Source of the DNA: Pseudideonella sakaiensis
Lineage (GTDB): Bacteria; Pseudomonadota; Gammaproteobacteria; Burkholderiales; Burkholderiaceae_C
Assembly: GCF_001293525.1 (NCBI RefSeq)
Contig: NZ_BBYR01000024.1
Coordinates: 1-64,000, forward strand
Direction of reading: 5' to 3'
DNA: 64,000 nucleotides
The notes under the pieces were generated by a model. It did no database searches. It saw only the letters and a program-made list of their open reading frames with translations, and was not told where the DNA came from. This document shows, one piece after another, positions 1 through 8,359 of this stretch. A program made the position numbers and the translations under genes. Numbering within the stretch: position 1 is the first letter of the stretch; each line of letters opens with the position of its first letter.

Positions 1-36
1 TTCACCGCCGTGCCGGAACTGGTCCAGTCGATCTGA
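1..36 (+). CDS. 3' end of an unidentified gene (partial)
   Basis: Only the last 11 codons are visible, reading FTAVPELVQSI and then TGA. The frame is inferred from the stop at 34-36 and the terminator-like hairpin that follows. Eleven residues are too few to assign a family. The gene begins upstream of the window. Confidence 0.4.
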   Translation, partial: FTAVPELVQSI

Positions 37-67
37 GCGCCGTTCCACCGGCGCCCGTGCCTGCCCT

Positions 68-107
68 GGCCCGACCGTCCCGCGATCCCGGGCCGGCGGG
101 CCTTTTT
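68..107 (+). terminator. possible terminator of the upstream gene
   Basis: GGCCCG (68-73) can pair with CGGGCC (97-102), and a run of five T follows directly. The loop is long (23 nt) and the stem only 6 bp, so this is a modest terminator. It sits between the truncated upstream gene and the acyl-CoA dehydrogenase. Confidence 0.4.
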
Positions 108-145
108 CCTGTGCGCGTCCCCCTTTCTTTCGTTGGAGTGCCCCG

Positions 146-1951
146 ATGAGCTACGTCGCCCCCGTCAAGGACATGCTGTTCTGCATGAATGCGCTGGCCG
201 GTCTCGACCAGGTCGCCCGCCTGCCCGGCTTCGAGGACGCCGGGCCGGAGACCGCGCAGGCAGTGCTGGAGGAATGCGCGCGCCTGAACGAGGGCGTGAT
301 CGCGCCGCTGAACGCCACCGGCGACCGGCAGCCCTCGGCGTGGAAGGATGGCGAGGTCACGACGACGCCCGGCTTCAAGGAGGCCTTCCGGCAGTTCGGC
401 GAAGGCGGCTGGCAGGGCCTGCAGCACCCGGTCGACTTCGGCGGCCAGGGCCTGCCGAAGACCATCGGCGCCGCCTGCAGCGAGATGATCAACAGCGCCA
501 ACCTGAGCTTCGCGCTGTGCCCGCTGCTGACTGACGGTGCGATCGAGGCGCTGTTGACCGCGGGCTCGCCCGAGCAGCAGGCCCGCTTCCTGCCGAAGCT
601 GATCTCCGGCGAGTGGACCGGCACCATGAACCTGACCGAGCCGCAGGCCGGCAGCGACCTGGCCCAGGTGCGCACCCGCGCCGAGCCGCAGCCCGACGGC
701 AGCTACCGGATCTTCGGCACCAAGATCTTCATCACCTACGGCGAGCACGACATGGCGGACAACATCGTCCACCTGGTGCTGGCCCGCGTCAGCGGTGCGC
801 CGGCCGGCGTCAAGGGCATCAGCCTGTTCATCGTGCCGAAGTTCCACGTCCAGGCCGACGGCTCGCTGGGCGAGCGCAACGACGTGCGCTGCGTCAGCAT
901 CGAGCACAAGCTGGGCATCAAGGCGAGCCCGACCGCGGTGCTGCAGTTCGGCGACCACGGCGGCGCGGTCGGCATGCTGGTGGGCGAGGAGAACCGCGGC
1001 CTCGAGTACATGTTCATCATGATGAACGCCGCGCGCTACGCGGTCGGCGTGCAGGGCATCGCGGTGGCCGAACGGGCCTACCAGAAGGCGGTCGCCTATG
1101 CCCGCGACCGCGTGCAGTCGCGGCCGGTCGACGGCTCGACGCCCGGGGCGGCGCCGATCATCCACCACCCCGACGTGCGGCGCATGCTGATGACGATGCG
1201 GGCCTACACCGAGGGCTGCCGCGCGATGGCGCTGGTGGCCGCAGCGGCCTACGACGCCGCCCATGCCCACCCCGAGGCCGATGCGCGCCGCGACAACCAG
1301 GCTTTCTACGAGTTCATGGTGCCGCTGGTGAAGGGCTACAGCACCGAGATGAGCCTGGAGGTCACCAGCCTGGGCGTGCAGGTGCACGGCGGCATGGGCT
1401 TCATCGAGGAGACCGGCGCGGCGCAGTTCTACCGCGACGCGAAGATCCTGACGATCTACGAAGGCACCACCGCGATCCAGGCCAACGACCTGGTCGGCCG
1501 CAAGACCACGCGCGACGGCGGCGCCACCGCGCGCGCCATCGCCGCGCGCATCGAGGCGACCGAGCAGGCCCTGGCGGCACGGTCCGATGCCGATGCCCAG
1601 GCCGTCGCGCGCCGCCTCGCGGCGGCGCGCCGCGCCTTCCTCGACGTGGTGGACTTCATCGTCGCCCAGGGCCGCGCCAACCCCAACGCGGCCTTCGCGG
1701 GCTCGGTGCCCTACCTGATGCTGGCCGGCAACCTGATGGCCGGCTGGCAGATGGCGCGCGCGCTGATGGCGGCGCAGGACCTGCTCGCGCACGGCGAGGC
1801 CGGCGGGCCGACCGATGCCGCCTTCCTGCGTGCCAAGATCGCGACCGCGCGCTTCTATGCCGATCACCTGCTGGTGAAGGCGCCCGCCGCGCGCGACGCC
1901 ATCGTCGAGGGCGCCGACAGCGTCACGGCGCTGGCGCTGGAAGCCTACTGA
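146..1951 (+). CDS. acyl-CoA dehydrogenase, long (about 600 aa) FadE/DmdC-like type
   Basis: A flavoprotein of 601 aa that oxidises an acyl-CoA to the 2-enoyl-CoA, passing electrons to ETF. Seen in the sequence: the FAD/substrate segment MNLTEPQAGSDL around residue 155, the GGMGFIEETG segment, and IYEGTTAIQ, in which Glu439 is at the place of the catalytic base. A C-terminal extension of about 150 aa beyond the usual 380-aa core is typical of the long class that includes 3-methylmercaptopropionyl-CoA dehydrogenase (DmdC). The substrate cannot be read from sequence, and 'DmdC' is a common database label for general FadE-like enzymes. The ATG at 146 has GGAG 7 nt upstream. It stands alone, 45 bp before the peptidase gene. 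Confidence 0.93.
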   Translation: MSYVAPVKDMLFCMNALAGLDQVARLPGFEDAGPETAQAVLEECARLNEGVIAPLNATGDRQPSAWKDGEVTTTPGFKEAFRQFGEGGWQGLQHPVDFGGQGLPKTIGAACSEMINSANLSFALCPLLTDGAIEALLTAGSPEQQARFLPKLISGEWTGTMNLTEPQAGSDLAQVRTRAEPQPDGSYRIFGTKIFITYGEHDMADNIVHLVLARVSGAPAGVKGISLFIVPKFHVQADGSLGERNDVRCVSIEHKLGIKASPTAVLQFGDHGGAVGMLVGEENRGLEYMFIMMNAARYAVGVQGIAVAERAYQKAVAYARDRVQSRPVDGSTPGAAPIIHHPDVRRMLMTMRAYTEGCRAMALVAAAAYDAAHAHPEADARRDNQAFYEFMVPLVKGYSTEMSLEVTSLGVQVHGGMGFIEETGAAQFYRDAKILTIYEGTTAIQANDLVGRKTTRDGGATARAIAARIEATEQALAARSDADAQAVARRLAAARRAFLDVVDFIVAQGRANPNAAFAGSVPYLMLAGNLMAGWQMARALMAAQDLLAHGEAGGPTDAAFLRAKIATARFYADHLLVKAPAARDAIVEGADSVTALALEAY

Positions 1952-1996
1952 CCCGCGCCCGGCCCGCGACCCTGCCCCCCGAGGAGAAGCATCCCG

Positions 1997-3985
1997 ATGC
2001 CCACGACCCTGCGCTGGCTGTGCGCCACCCTGGCCCCGCTGGCGGCCGCCGCCGCCGTGGCCGCGCCGCCGGCCGCGCGCCTGCCCGGCCCGGCCTTCCC
2101 GGCCTTCGCCGACCCGGCCGCCGTCGCTGCCGCCTGCGACCGGGGCCTGGCCGCCGCCGGGCGCCAGCTCCAGGTGCTCGAGCGCCGGCGCGCCGATGCC
2201 GGCTGGATCGCCGCGATGGACGACCTGAACGTCACGATCGAGGATGCCTCGGGCCCGGTCAGCTTCATCGTCAACGTCCACCCGGACAAGGCGGTGCGCG
2301 AGGCGGCCCAGGCCTGCGAGCTGCGCTGGCAGGACTTCCTGTCGACGCTCGGCCAGAACCGCCGGCTCTACGACGCGGCCCGGCGCGTGAAGCCGCGCGA
2401 TGCGATCGACCGCGCCTTCCTGCAGGAGACGATCGACAACTTCGTCGATGCCGGCGTCGGCCTGCCGGACGCCCCGCGGCAGCGCGCGAAGGCCCTGAAC
2501 GACCGCATGACCGAGGTCGGGCAGGTGTTCGCGAAGAACGTGCGCGACGACGCGACGCGCGTGCCCTACACCCAGGACGAGCTGGCCGGCGTGCCGGAGG
2601 CCGGCTGGAAGGACCGGCCGCGCGACGAGCAGGGCCGGGTGCTGATGGGGCTCGATGGCCCGAGCTTCGACGCGGTGATGGGCCATGCGGAGCAGGCCGC
2701 GGCGCGCGAGCGGATGTACCGGGCGCGCTATGCGATGGGCGGCGAGGCGAACCTCGCGCTGCTCGGCGAACTGGTGCGGCTGCGCCACGAGTACGCCGGC
2801 CTGTTCGGCTACGCGAGCTACGACGACTTCGTGCTGCGCCGGCGCATGGCGCACGACCTGGGGCGGGCGCAGCGCTTCCTCGGTGAGGTGAAGGCGGCGG
2901 TGGCCGAGCGCGAACTGCGTGAACTGCGCGAGCTCCGTGACGAGAAGGCCCGCCACCTCGGCACCCCGCCGGAGGCCACGCGGATCGAGCGCTGGGATGC
3001 CTACTTCTACACCGAGCGGGTGCGGCGCGCCCGCTACAGCGTCGACCAGGAGGCTTTCCGGCCCTACTTCCCGCCGCAGGAGAGCCTGCGCTTCGTGCTG
3101 AAGGTGGCCGAGCGCCTGCTCGGCGTGCGCTACACGCCGGTGGCGGCGCGGCTGTGGCACCCGGACGTGCAGGCCTACGTGGCGACGGACGTGCGCAGCG
3201 GCAAGCCGCTGGCGACCCTCTATGTCGACCTCTATCCGCGCGACGGCAAGTACAACCACGCGGCCGTGTGGAGCCTGCGCGGCGCGTCGACGCGCCTGAA
3301 CCGGACGGCCGAGGCGGCGCTGGTGGTCAACATGGACCGCCGCGGCCTCACGCTGGACGAGCTGGAAACCCTGCTGCACGAGCTGGGCCACGCGCTGCAC
3401 AACAACCTGTCGGCCACCCGCCACGCGAGCCAGGCCGGCACCTCGGTGCTGCGCGACTTCGTCGAGGCCCCGTCGCAGATGCTCGAGGACTGGGTCTACG
3501 ACCGCCGCGTGCTCGCACTGTTCCAGGAAGTCTGCCCCGCCTGCCGCCCGGTGCCGGAGGCGATGCTGAAGCAGGCGGTCAGCGCGCGGGAGTACGGCAA
3601 GGGCGTGCAGTTCGCGCGCCAGCACCTGTATGCGAGCTACGACCTGGCGCTGCACGCGGCCGACGCGCCGGAGCCGCAGGCGACCTGGGTGCGGATGGAG
3701 TCGGCCACCCCGATCGGGCATGCCGAGGGCACGATGCTGCCGGCCAGCTTCGGCCACCTCGCCGGTGGCTATGCCGCGGGCTACTACGGCTACCTGTGGA
3801 GCCTGGTCGTCGCGATGGACCTGCGCACCGCCTTCGCGAAGGACCGGCTCGACCCGGCCGTCGGCCTGCGCTACCGCCAGCGCGTGCTGTCGCAGGGCAG
3901 CCAGCGGCCGCCGGAACAGCTGCTGCGCGACTTCCTGGGCCGCGAGACCGACGCGAAGGCCTTCTTCGCGGACCTGCAGAAGTAA
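1997..3985 (+). CDS. M3 family zinc metallopeptidase (oligopeptidase), probably exported
   Basis: A 662-aa thimet-oligopeptidase-like enzyme that cleaves short peptides. The zinc motif HELGH is at residues 461-465, and Glu490 (in FVEAPSQ) is the expected third ligand 29 residues on, as in the M3 family. The N-terminus MPTTLRWLCATLAPLAAAAA followed by an Ala-rich VAAPPAA stretch looks like a Sec signal peptide, so the protein is inferred to be periplasmic. The classical family members OpdA and thimet oligopeptidase are cytosolic, which makes the signal noteworthy. GAGGAG lies about 10 nt before the ATG. It may be co-transcribed with the acyl-CoA dehydrogenase gene, but no functional link is evident. 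Confidence 0.92.
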   Translation: MPTTLRWLCATLAPLAAAAAVAAPPAARLPGPAFPAFADPAAVAAACDRGLAAAGRQLQVLERRRADAGWIAAMDDLNVTIEDASGPVSFIVNVHPDKAVREAAQACELRWQDFLSTLGQNRRLYDAARRVKPRDAIDRAFLQETIDNFVDAGVGLPDAPRQRAKALNDRMTEVGQVFAKNVRDDATRVPYTQDELAGVPEAGWKDRPRDEQGRVLMGLDGPSFDAVMGHAEQAAARERMYRARYAMGGEANLALLGELVRLRHEYAGLFGYASYDDFVLRRRMAHDLGRAQRFLGEVKAAVAERELRELRELRDEKARHLGTPPEATRIERWDAYFYTERVRRARYSVDQEAFRPYFPPQESLRFVLKVAERLLGVRYTPVAARLWHPDVQAYVATDVRSGKPLATLYVDLYPRDGKYNHAAVWSLRGASTRLNRTAEAALVVNMDRRGLTLDELETLLHELGHALHNNLSATRHASQAGTSVLRDFVEAPSQMLEDWVYDRRVLALFQEVCPACRPVPEAMLKQAVSAREYGKGVQFARQHLYASYDLALHAADAPEPQATWVRMESATPIGHAEGTMLPASFGHLAGGYAAGYYGYLWSLVVAMDLRTAFAKDRLDPAVGLRYRQRVLSQGSQRPPEQLLRDFLGRETDAKAFFADLQK

Positions 3986-4002
3986 CGCGTCCCGCCCGGC
4001 AG

Positions 4003-4027
4003 CGCGCGGCGCGGCGAGCGCCGCGCG
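4003..4027. terminator. hairpin between convergent genes
   Basis: Perfect 10-bp arms (4003-4012 and 4018-4027) surround a 5-nt loop, between the stop of the M3 peptidase gene and the stop of phoH on the other strand. No T-run follows on either strand. It may block read-through in both directions or need Rho. Confidence 0.45.
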
Positions 4028-4043
4028 GCGGCCGCGCGGGCGG

Positions 4044-5792
4044 TCAGAGCACCTCGGACGCGAAGTCCGCGAGCCGCGAGCGCTCGCCGCGCGCCAGCGT
4101 GACGTGACCCGAGTGCGGCCAGCCCTTGAAGCGGTCCACCGCATAGGTCAGGCCCGAGCTGCCCTCGGTCAGGTAGGGCGTGTCGATCTGCGCCAGGTTG
4201 CCCAGGCAGACGATCTTGGTGCCGGGGCCGGCGCGCGTGACCAGCGTCTTCATCTGCTTCGGCGTCAGGTTCTGCGCCTCGTCGATGATGACGAACTTGT
4301 TCAGGAAGGTGCGCCCGCGCATGAAGTTCAGGCTCTTGATCTTGATCTTGCTGCGCACCAGATCGTTGGTCGCGGCACGGCCCCATTCGCCGGCCGCGCC
4401 GTCGGTCTTGGCCAGCACCTCGAGGTTGTCGTCGAGCGCGCCCATCCACGGGCCCATCTTCTCCTCCTCGGTGCCCGGCAGGAAGCCGATGTCCTCGCCG
4501 ACCGGCACCGTCACCCGCGTGACGATGATCTCGCTGAAGCGCCGGTCGTCGAGCACCTGCTGCAGGCCGGCGGCCAGCGTCATCAGCGTCTTGCCGGTGC
4601 CGGCGGTGCCGGTCAGCGTGATGAAGTCGCAGTCCGGGTCCATCAGCAGGTTGAGCGCGAAGTTCTGCTCGCGGTTGCGCGCCGTCACGCCCCACACCGC
4701 ATGCCGCGGGTTGCCGTACTCGCGCAGCGTGCGCAGCACCGCGGTCTTGCCGGTGATCTCCACCACCTTGGCATGCAGCGGCGCGGCGCCCGGCGCCTCG
4801 AGGTAGACGAACTGGTTGATCAGCAGCGCGGGCACCAGCGGGCCGCTGATGCGGTAGTGCGTCAGCCCGCCCTGGTTCCAGCTCTCCATCGTCTTGCCGT
4901 GCCGCTCCCAGAAGTCGGCCGGCAGCGCGAGGGCGCCGGTGTACAGCAGGTCGCCGTCCTCCAGCGTCTTGTCGTTGAAGTAGTCCTCGGTCGGCAGGCC
5001 CAGCGCACGGGCCTTGATCCGCATGTTGATGTCCTTCGACACCAGCACGACCTCGCGGCCGGGCTGCTGCTGGCGCAGCGCCTGCACCACGCCGAGGATC
5101 TGGTTGTCGGCCTTGCCCTGGGGCAGGCCGATCGGCAGTGCCACGTCGAGCAGCGTCGTCTGGAAGAACAGCTTGCCCGCCGCCTCGCGGTGGCCGGTGC
5201 GGGCCAGCGGCAGGCCCTCGAGCAGGCCACCGCCATCGCGGTTGCCCACGCTGGCGGCCAGCGCGTCCAGGTCCCGGCTGACCTGGCGGGCATTGCGTGC
5301 CACCTCGGTCATGCCCTTCTTGTGCCCGTCCAGCTCCTCCAGCGTGATCATCGGGAGGTAGATGTCGTGCTCCTCGAAGCGGAACAGGCTCATCGGGTCG
5401 TGCAGCAGCACGTTGGTGTCCAGCACGAAGAGCTTCGCCGGGCCGGTGCCGCGCGGCTTGCGGGTGCGCGGCTGGGCCGCCGGGCGCGCCGGCGCGGGCT
5501 CGGCGACGCCGAGCGTGGCGGGAGGAAGCGCCGCCGGGCCGGTGACCCCGGCGGTGGCGGCCACCGCGACCGGTGCGGCCGGGGGCCGGGCCACGGCGGG
5601 CCGCGCGCCGGCGGTCGCGGCCGCCGCGCCGCCGGCGGCAGGCAGCAGGTCCACCGCATCCTCCGGCGTGGCGGCCACGGTGTCGCCGCGGGTCCGGCGG
5701 CTGCGCTTGACGGAGGCCGGGGCCGCCTGGGCCTCGAAGGCGGCAGGGCTCAGCAGGGCGGCTCGTTTGGCAGGCGGCTTGGGCAGGGGCAT
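4044..5792 (-). CDS. PhoH-family ATPase with N-terminal PIN domain (PhoH2/YlaK type)
   Basis: A cytoplasmic ATPase of 582 aa. After a Pro/Ala-rich N-terminus comes a PIN nuclease-type domain (KLFVLDTNVLLHDP, with acidic residues characteristic of PIN). The PhoH domain follows, with Walker A GTAGTGKT (Lys401) and Walker B-like FVIIDEAQN. PIN-PhoH proteins of other bacteria act as RNA helicase/ribonucleases; that activity here is inference. The reading frame stays open to 5912, but a strong minus-strand terminator at 5829-5858 lies inside that extension. I therefore start at the ATG at 5792 (MPLPKPPAK). The region upstream of this start is pyrimidine-rich and shows no clear Shine-Dalgarno. It is convergent with the M3 peptidase gene. 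Confidence 0.9.
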   Translation of the reverse strand: MPLPKPPAKRAALLSPAAFEAQAAPASVKRSRRTRGDTVAATPEDAVDLLPAAGGAAAATAGARPAVARPPAAPVAVAATAGVTGPAALPPATLGVAEPAPARPAAQPRTRKPRGTGPAKLFVLDTNVLLHDPMSLFRFEEHDIYLPMITLEELDGHKKGMTEVARNARQVSRDLDALAASVGNRDGGGLLEGLPLARTGHREAAGKLFFQTTLLDVALPIGLPQGKADNQILGVVQALRQQQPGREVVLVSKDINMRIKARALGLPTEDYFNDKTLEDGDLLYTGALALPADFWERHGKTMESWNQGGLTHYRISGPLVPALLINQFVYLEAPGAAPLHAKVVEITGKTAVLRTLREYGNPRHAVWGVTARNREQNFALNLLMDPDCDFITLTGTAGTGKTLMTLAAGLQQVLDDRRFSEIIVTRVTVPVGEDIGFLPGTEEEKMGPWMGALDDNLEVLAKTDGAAGEWGRAATNDLVRSKIKIKSLNFMRGRTFLNKFVIIDEAQNLTPKQMKTLVTRAGPGTKIVCLGNLAQIDTPYLTEGSSGLTYAVDRFKGWPHSGHVTLARGERSRLADFASEVL

Positions 5793-5828
5793 GGGGGGTC
5801 GGGGAGGGGGCTGGTCGGGCCAGGCAAC

Positions 5829-5858
5829 AAAAAAGCCGCGACGGTCGCCCGTGCGGCT
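5829..5858 (-). terminator. intrinsic terminator after bcp
   Basis: Read on the minus strand: AGCCGC (5858-5853), an inner 4-bp stem (ACGG with CCGT), then GCGGCT followed by six T (5834-5829). The stem totals about 10 bp with a single-base bulge. It lies 100 nt beyond the bcp stop and just upstream of the phoH start, so it probably ends the bcp transcript and insulates phoH. Confidence 0.85.
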
Positions 5859-5960
5859 GGGGGGTGTCTGCGTGCTGCGGGGTGTCGCACCGGCATGCGG
5901 ACCATTATGCACAAGCCGGGCCAGCCCGCGGCGCGGCCTGGCGGCCGGCGCCGACGTCGA

Positions 5961-6428
5961 CTACTTCAGGCCCTTGACGGCCTTCAGCACCTCTTCGACA
6001 TGGCCGGCCACCTTCAGGCCGCGCCACTCGGCGCGCAGGATGCCGCTGCCGTCGATCAGGAAGGTGCTGCGCTCGATGCCCTTGACCTTCTTGCCGTACA
6101 TGATCTTGTTCTTGACCACGCCGAACATGTGGCAGAGCTTCTCCTCGGTGTCGGCGATCAGCTCGAAGGGCAGGTCCAGCGCCTGCTTGAACTTGTCGTG
6201 CGAGGCCATGTTGTCGCGCGAGACGCCGAAGACCACGGCGCCGGCCTTGACGAAGTCCTTGTGGTGGTCGCGGAACTGCATCGCCTCGGTCGTGCAGCCC
6301 GGCGTGTTGTCCTTCGGGTAGAAGTACAGCACCACCGACTGGCCGGCATAGGCCTGCGGCGTGAACTTGACCCCCCCGGTGGCGAGCGCTTCAAATTCCG
6401 GCAGGGGTTTGTTGAGGGCTGGCGTCAT
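5961..6428 (-). CDS. bcp: thioredoxin-dependent thiol peroxidase (Bcp/PrxQ peroxiredoxin)
   Basis: A 155-aa peroxiredoxin that reduces hydrogen peroxide and organic hydroperoxides in the cytoplasm. The peroxidatic cysteine is Cys45 in PKDNTPGCTTE, the family hallmark. E. coli Bcp has its resolving cysteine at position 50, but here position 50 is Met. Another Cys occurs in the EKLCHMFG segment, near residue 99, so resolution may use that residue or a partner thiol. Length is normal for the family. It reads in the same direction as the Mth938-domain gene upstream but has its own -10 candidate. Confidence 0.95.
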   Translation of the reverse strand: MTPALNKPLPEFEALATGGVKFTPQAYAGQSVVLYFYPKDNTPGCTTEAMQFRDHHKDFVKAGAVVFGVSRDNMASHDKFKQALDLPFELIADTEEKLCHMFGVVKNKIMYGKKVKGIERSTFLIDGSGILRAEWRGLKVAGHVEEVLKAVKGLK

Positions 6429-6471
6429 GAGGTATTCTGAGTGGTTGGCAGCCGCTCGGGCTCAATCCGGC

Positions 6472-6477
6472 ATTATA
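6472..6477 (-). promoter_or_regulatory. -10 box for bcp
   Basis: A perfect TATAAT on the minus strand, 44 nt before the bcp ATG. No good -35 is visible 16-18 nt upstream, where the sequence is GC-rich. Confidence 0.45.
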
Positions 6478-6558
6478 TAAGACGGGTGTGGCGTGCCCGG
6501 GCCCAGGGCGTGGGCCGGCGCCTGCGCCTGCGCGCGTGAGGGGCGTCACCTCGGCGCG

Positions 6559-6957
6559 TCACCTCGGCGCGTCCCGGCCCGGCGCGGGGTCGAACAGCAG
6601 GGCCGCGACGACCTCGCGGCCTTCGGCCAGCAGCACGTTGTAGGTCCGGCAGGCGGCGGCGGTATCCATCGCCTCGAAGCCGATGCGCGCGGCCATCAGG
6701 CCGGCGAGCAGCCGCGGCGGCGGGAAGCGAAGGCGCGCGCCGCTGCCGAACAGCACCAGCTGCGGCTTCAACGCCAGCAGCGGCTCGAAATGGGCGGCTG
6801 CCAGCGTGTCGAACGACGCCACGTCCCACGGCAGCACCGGCCCCTGCCAGGGCACGATGACCGGCCGGGTGTGCTCGGTCTGGTTGACGAGGACGCCGCC
6901 CGGGCCGTGCCGGGCAATCGCGTTCTGGCCGTCGAGGCGATCGGCGTGGAGCTTCAT
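6559..6957 (-). CDS. Mth938/DUF498 domain protein (NDUFAF3-like)
   Basis: A small soluble protein of 132 aa. The VIVPW and PQLVLFGSGARLRFP segments and the C-terminal AACRTYNVLLAEGR motif are typical of the Mth938-like (DUF498/DUF598) fold. The eukaryotic relative NDUFAF3 is a Complex I assembly factor, but the bacterial role is not established. It is divergent from the aminotransferase gene, with about 105 bp between the starts. The nuo operon lies in this window but 51 kb away, so the context does not prove a link. Confidence 0.85.
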   Translation of the reverse strand: MKLHADRLDGQNAIARHGPGGVLVNQTEHTRPVIVPWQGPVLPWDVASFDTLAAAHFEPLLALKPQLVLFGSGARLRFPPPRLLAGLMAARIGFEAMDTAAACRTYNVLLAEGREVVAALLFDPAPGRDAPR

Positions 6958-7003
6958 GGGAGGGCAGGGCGGGTGGGACGGGGGCCGGCCGGGGCCGGAG
7001 GGC

Positions 7004-7009
7004 TAAAAT
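7004..7009 (+). promoter_or_regulatory. -10-like box for alaA
   Basis: TAAAAT, 54 nt before the GTG start, the only AT-rich spot in a GC-rich divergent intergenic region. No clear -35 is present. Confidence 0.3.
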
Positions 7010-7062
7010 TATCGGCCGCCCGCCAGAAGCCCCCGCTGCCGGCGTGCCCGACCGGAGTTCCC

Positions 7063-8289
7063 GTGAAGCCCATCACCAAATCGAGCAAGCTGGCCAGCGT
7101 GGCCTACGACATCCGCGGCCCGGTGCTCGACAAGGCCCGCCAGATGGAGGACGAGGGCCAGAAGATCATCAAGCTGAACATCGGCAACGTCGCGGCCTTC
7201 GGCCTCGAGCCGCCCGACGAGATCGTTCAGGACATGATCCGCAACCTGCCGTCGGCCGCCGGCTACACCGACAGCAAGGGCCTGTTCGCGCCGCGCAAGG
7301 CGGTCGTGCACTACATGCAGGAAAAGCGCGTGGCCGGCGTCACGGTGGACGACGTCTACCTGGGCAACGGCGCCTCCGAGCTGATCCAGATGAGCTTCAA
7401 CGCGCTGCTGAACGACGGCGACGAGATGCTGATCCCGGCGCCGGACTTCCCGCTCTACACCGCGGTGACCGGCCTGTCCGGCGGCGTGCCGGTGCACTAT
7501 GTCTGCGACGAGCAGAGCGGCTGGCTGCCCGACCTGGAGGACATCCGGCGCAAGATCACGCCGCGCACCCGCGGCATCATCGTCTGCAACCCGAACAACC
7601 CGACCGGTGCGCTGTACCCGGACGAGATCCTGCGGGGCATCATCGAGCTGGCGCGCCAGCACCAGCTGGTGGTGTTCTCCGACGAGATCTACGACAAGAC
7701 CCTGTACGACGGCCACGTGCACACCAGCATGGCGTCGCTCGCCGACGACGTGCTCTTCGTCACCTTCAACGGGCTGAGCAAGAACTACCGCTCCTGTGGC
7801 TACCGGGCCGGCTGGATGGTGGTCTCCGGCGAGAAACGCCATGCGCGCGACTACGTCGAGGGCCTGAACATGCTGGCCTCGCTGCGGCTGTGCTCGAACA
7901 CCCCCGGGCAGCTGGCGATCCAGACCGCGCTCGGCGGCTACCAGAGCATCAAGGACCTGGTCGCACCCGGCGGCCGCCTGTGCCGCCAGCGGGATCTCGC
8001 GCACGAGCTGCTGTCGCAGATCCCCGGCGTGTCGGTGGTGAAGCCGAAGGCCGCGCTCTACATGTTCCCGCGGCTGGACCCGGCGATGTACCCGATCGCC
8101 GACGACCAGCAGTTCGCCTACGAGCTGCTGGCCGAGGAGAAGGTGCTGATCGTGCAGGGCACCGGCTTCAACTGGATCGCCAACGACCACTTCCGGCTCG
8201 TCTTCCTGCCCAATTCCGACGACCTCACCGAGGCCATCGGGCGCATCGAGCGCTTCCTGGGCCACTACCGCCGCCGGCACAGCCAGTGA
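7063..8289 (+). CDS. alaA: PLP-dependent aminotransferase, AlaA/AlaT type (glutamate-pyruvate aminotransferase)
   Basis: A class I aminotransferase of 408 aa expected to make alanine from pyruvate and glutamate. Seen: NPNNPTGA, the PLP lysine Lys240 in GLSKNYRSCG, and a RAGWM segment just after it. GTG at 7063 is chosen because GGAG (7054-7057) precedes it at good spacing and the product begins KPITKSSKLASVAYDIRGPV, as in AlaA. The frame is open further upstream, but that extension would run across the divergent promoter region. It lies 70 bp before hom, a pairing common in Burkholderiales. Confidence 0.93.
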   Translation: MKPITKSSKLASVAYDIRGPVLDKARQMEDEGQKIIKLNIGNVAAFGLEPPDEIVQDMIRNLPSAAGYTDSKGLFAPRKAVVHYMQEKRVAGVTVDDVYLGNGASELIQMSFNALLNDGDEMLIPAPDFPLYTAVTGLSGGVPVHYVCDEQSGWLPDLEDIRRKITPRTRGIIVCNPNNPTGALYPDEILRGIIELARQHQLVVFSDEIYDKTLYDGHVHTSMASLADDVLFVTFNGLSKNYRSCGYRAGWMVVSGEKRHARDYVEGLNMLASLRLCSNTPGQLAIQTALGGYQSIKDLVAPGGRLCRQRDLAHELLSQIPGVSVVKPKAALYMFPRLDPAMYPIADDQQFAYELLAEEKVLIVQGTGFNWIANDHFRLVFLPNSDDLTEAIGRIERFLGHYRRRHSQ

Positions 8290-8359
8290 GGCCGCGGCCG
8301 GCGGCCGCCCCCCGCTTCCCCTTCCGTCACCGGGTGCCACGCGTGGCACCGACACCCCC

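Noticed and set aside
2-4144. 1380-codon open frame on the minus strand opposite the acyl-CoA dehydrogenase and M3 peptidase genes
   Set aside because: The plus strand has two full recognised enzymes here. The antisense frame is open because third codon positions are almost all G or C; its Arg/His/Gln/Val-rich product resembles no family.
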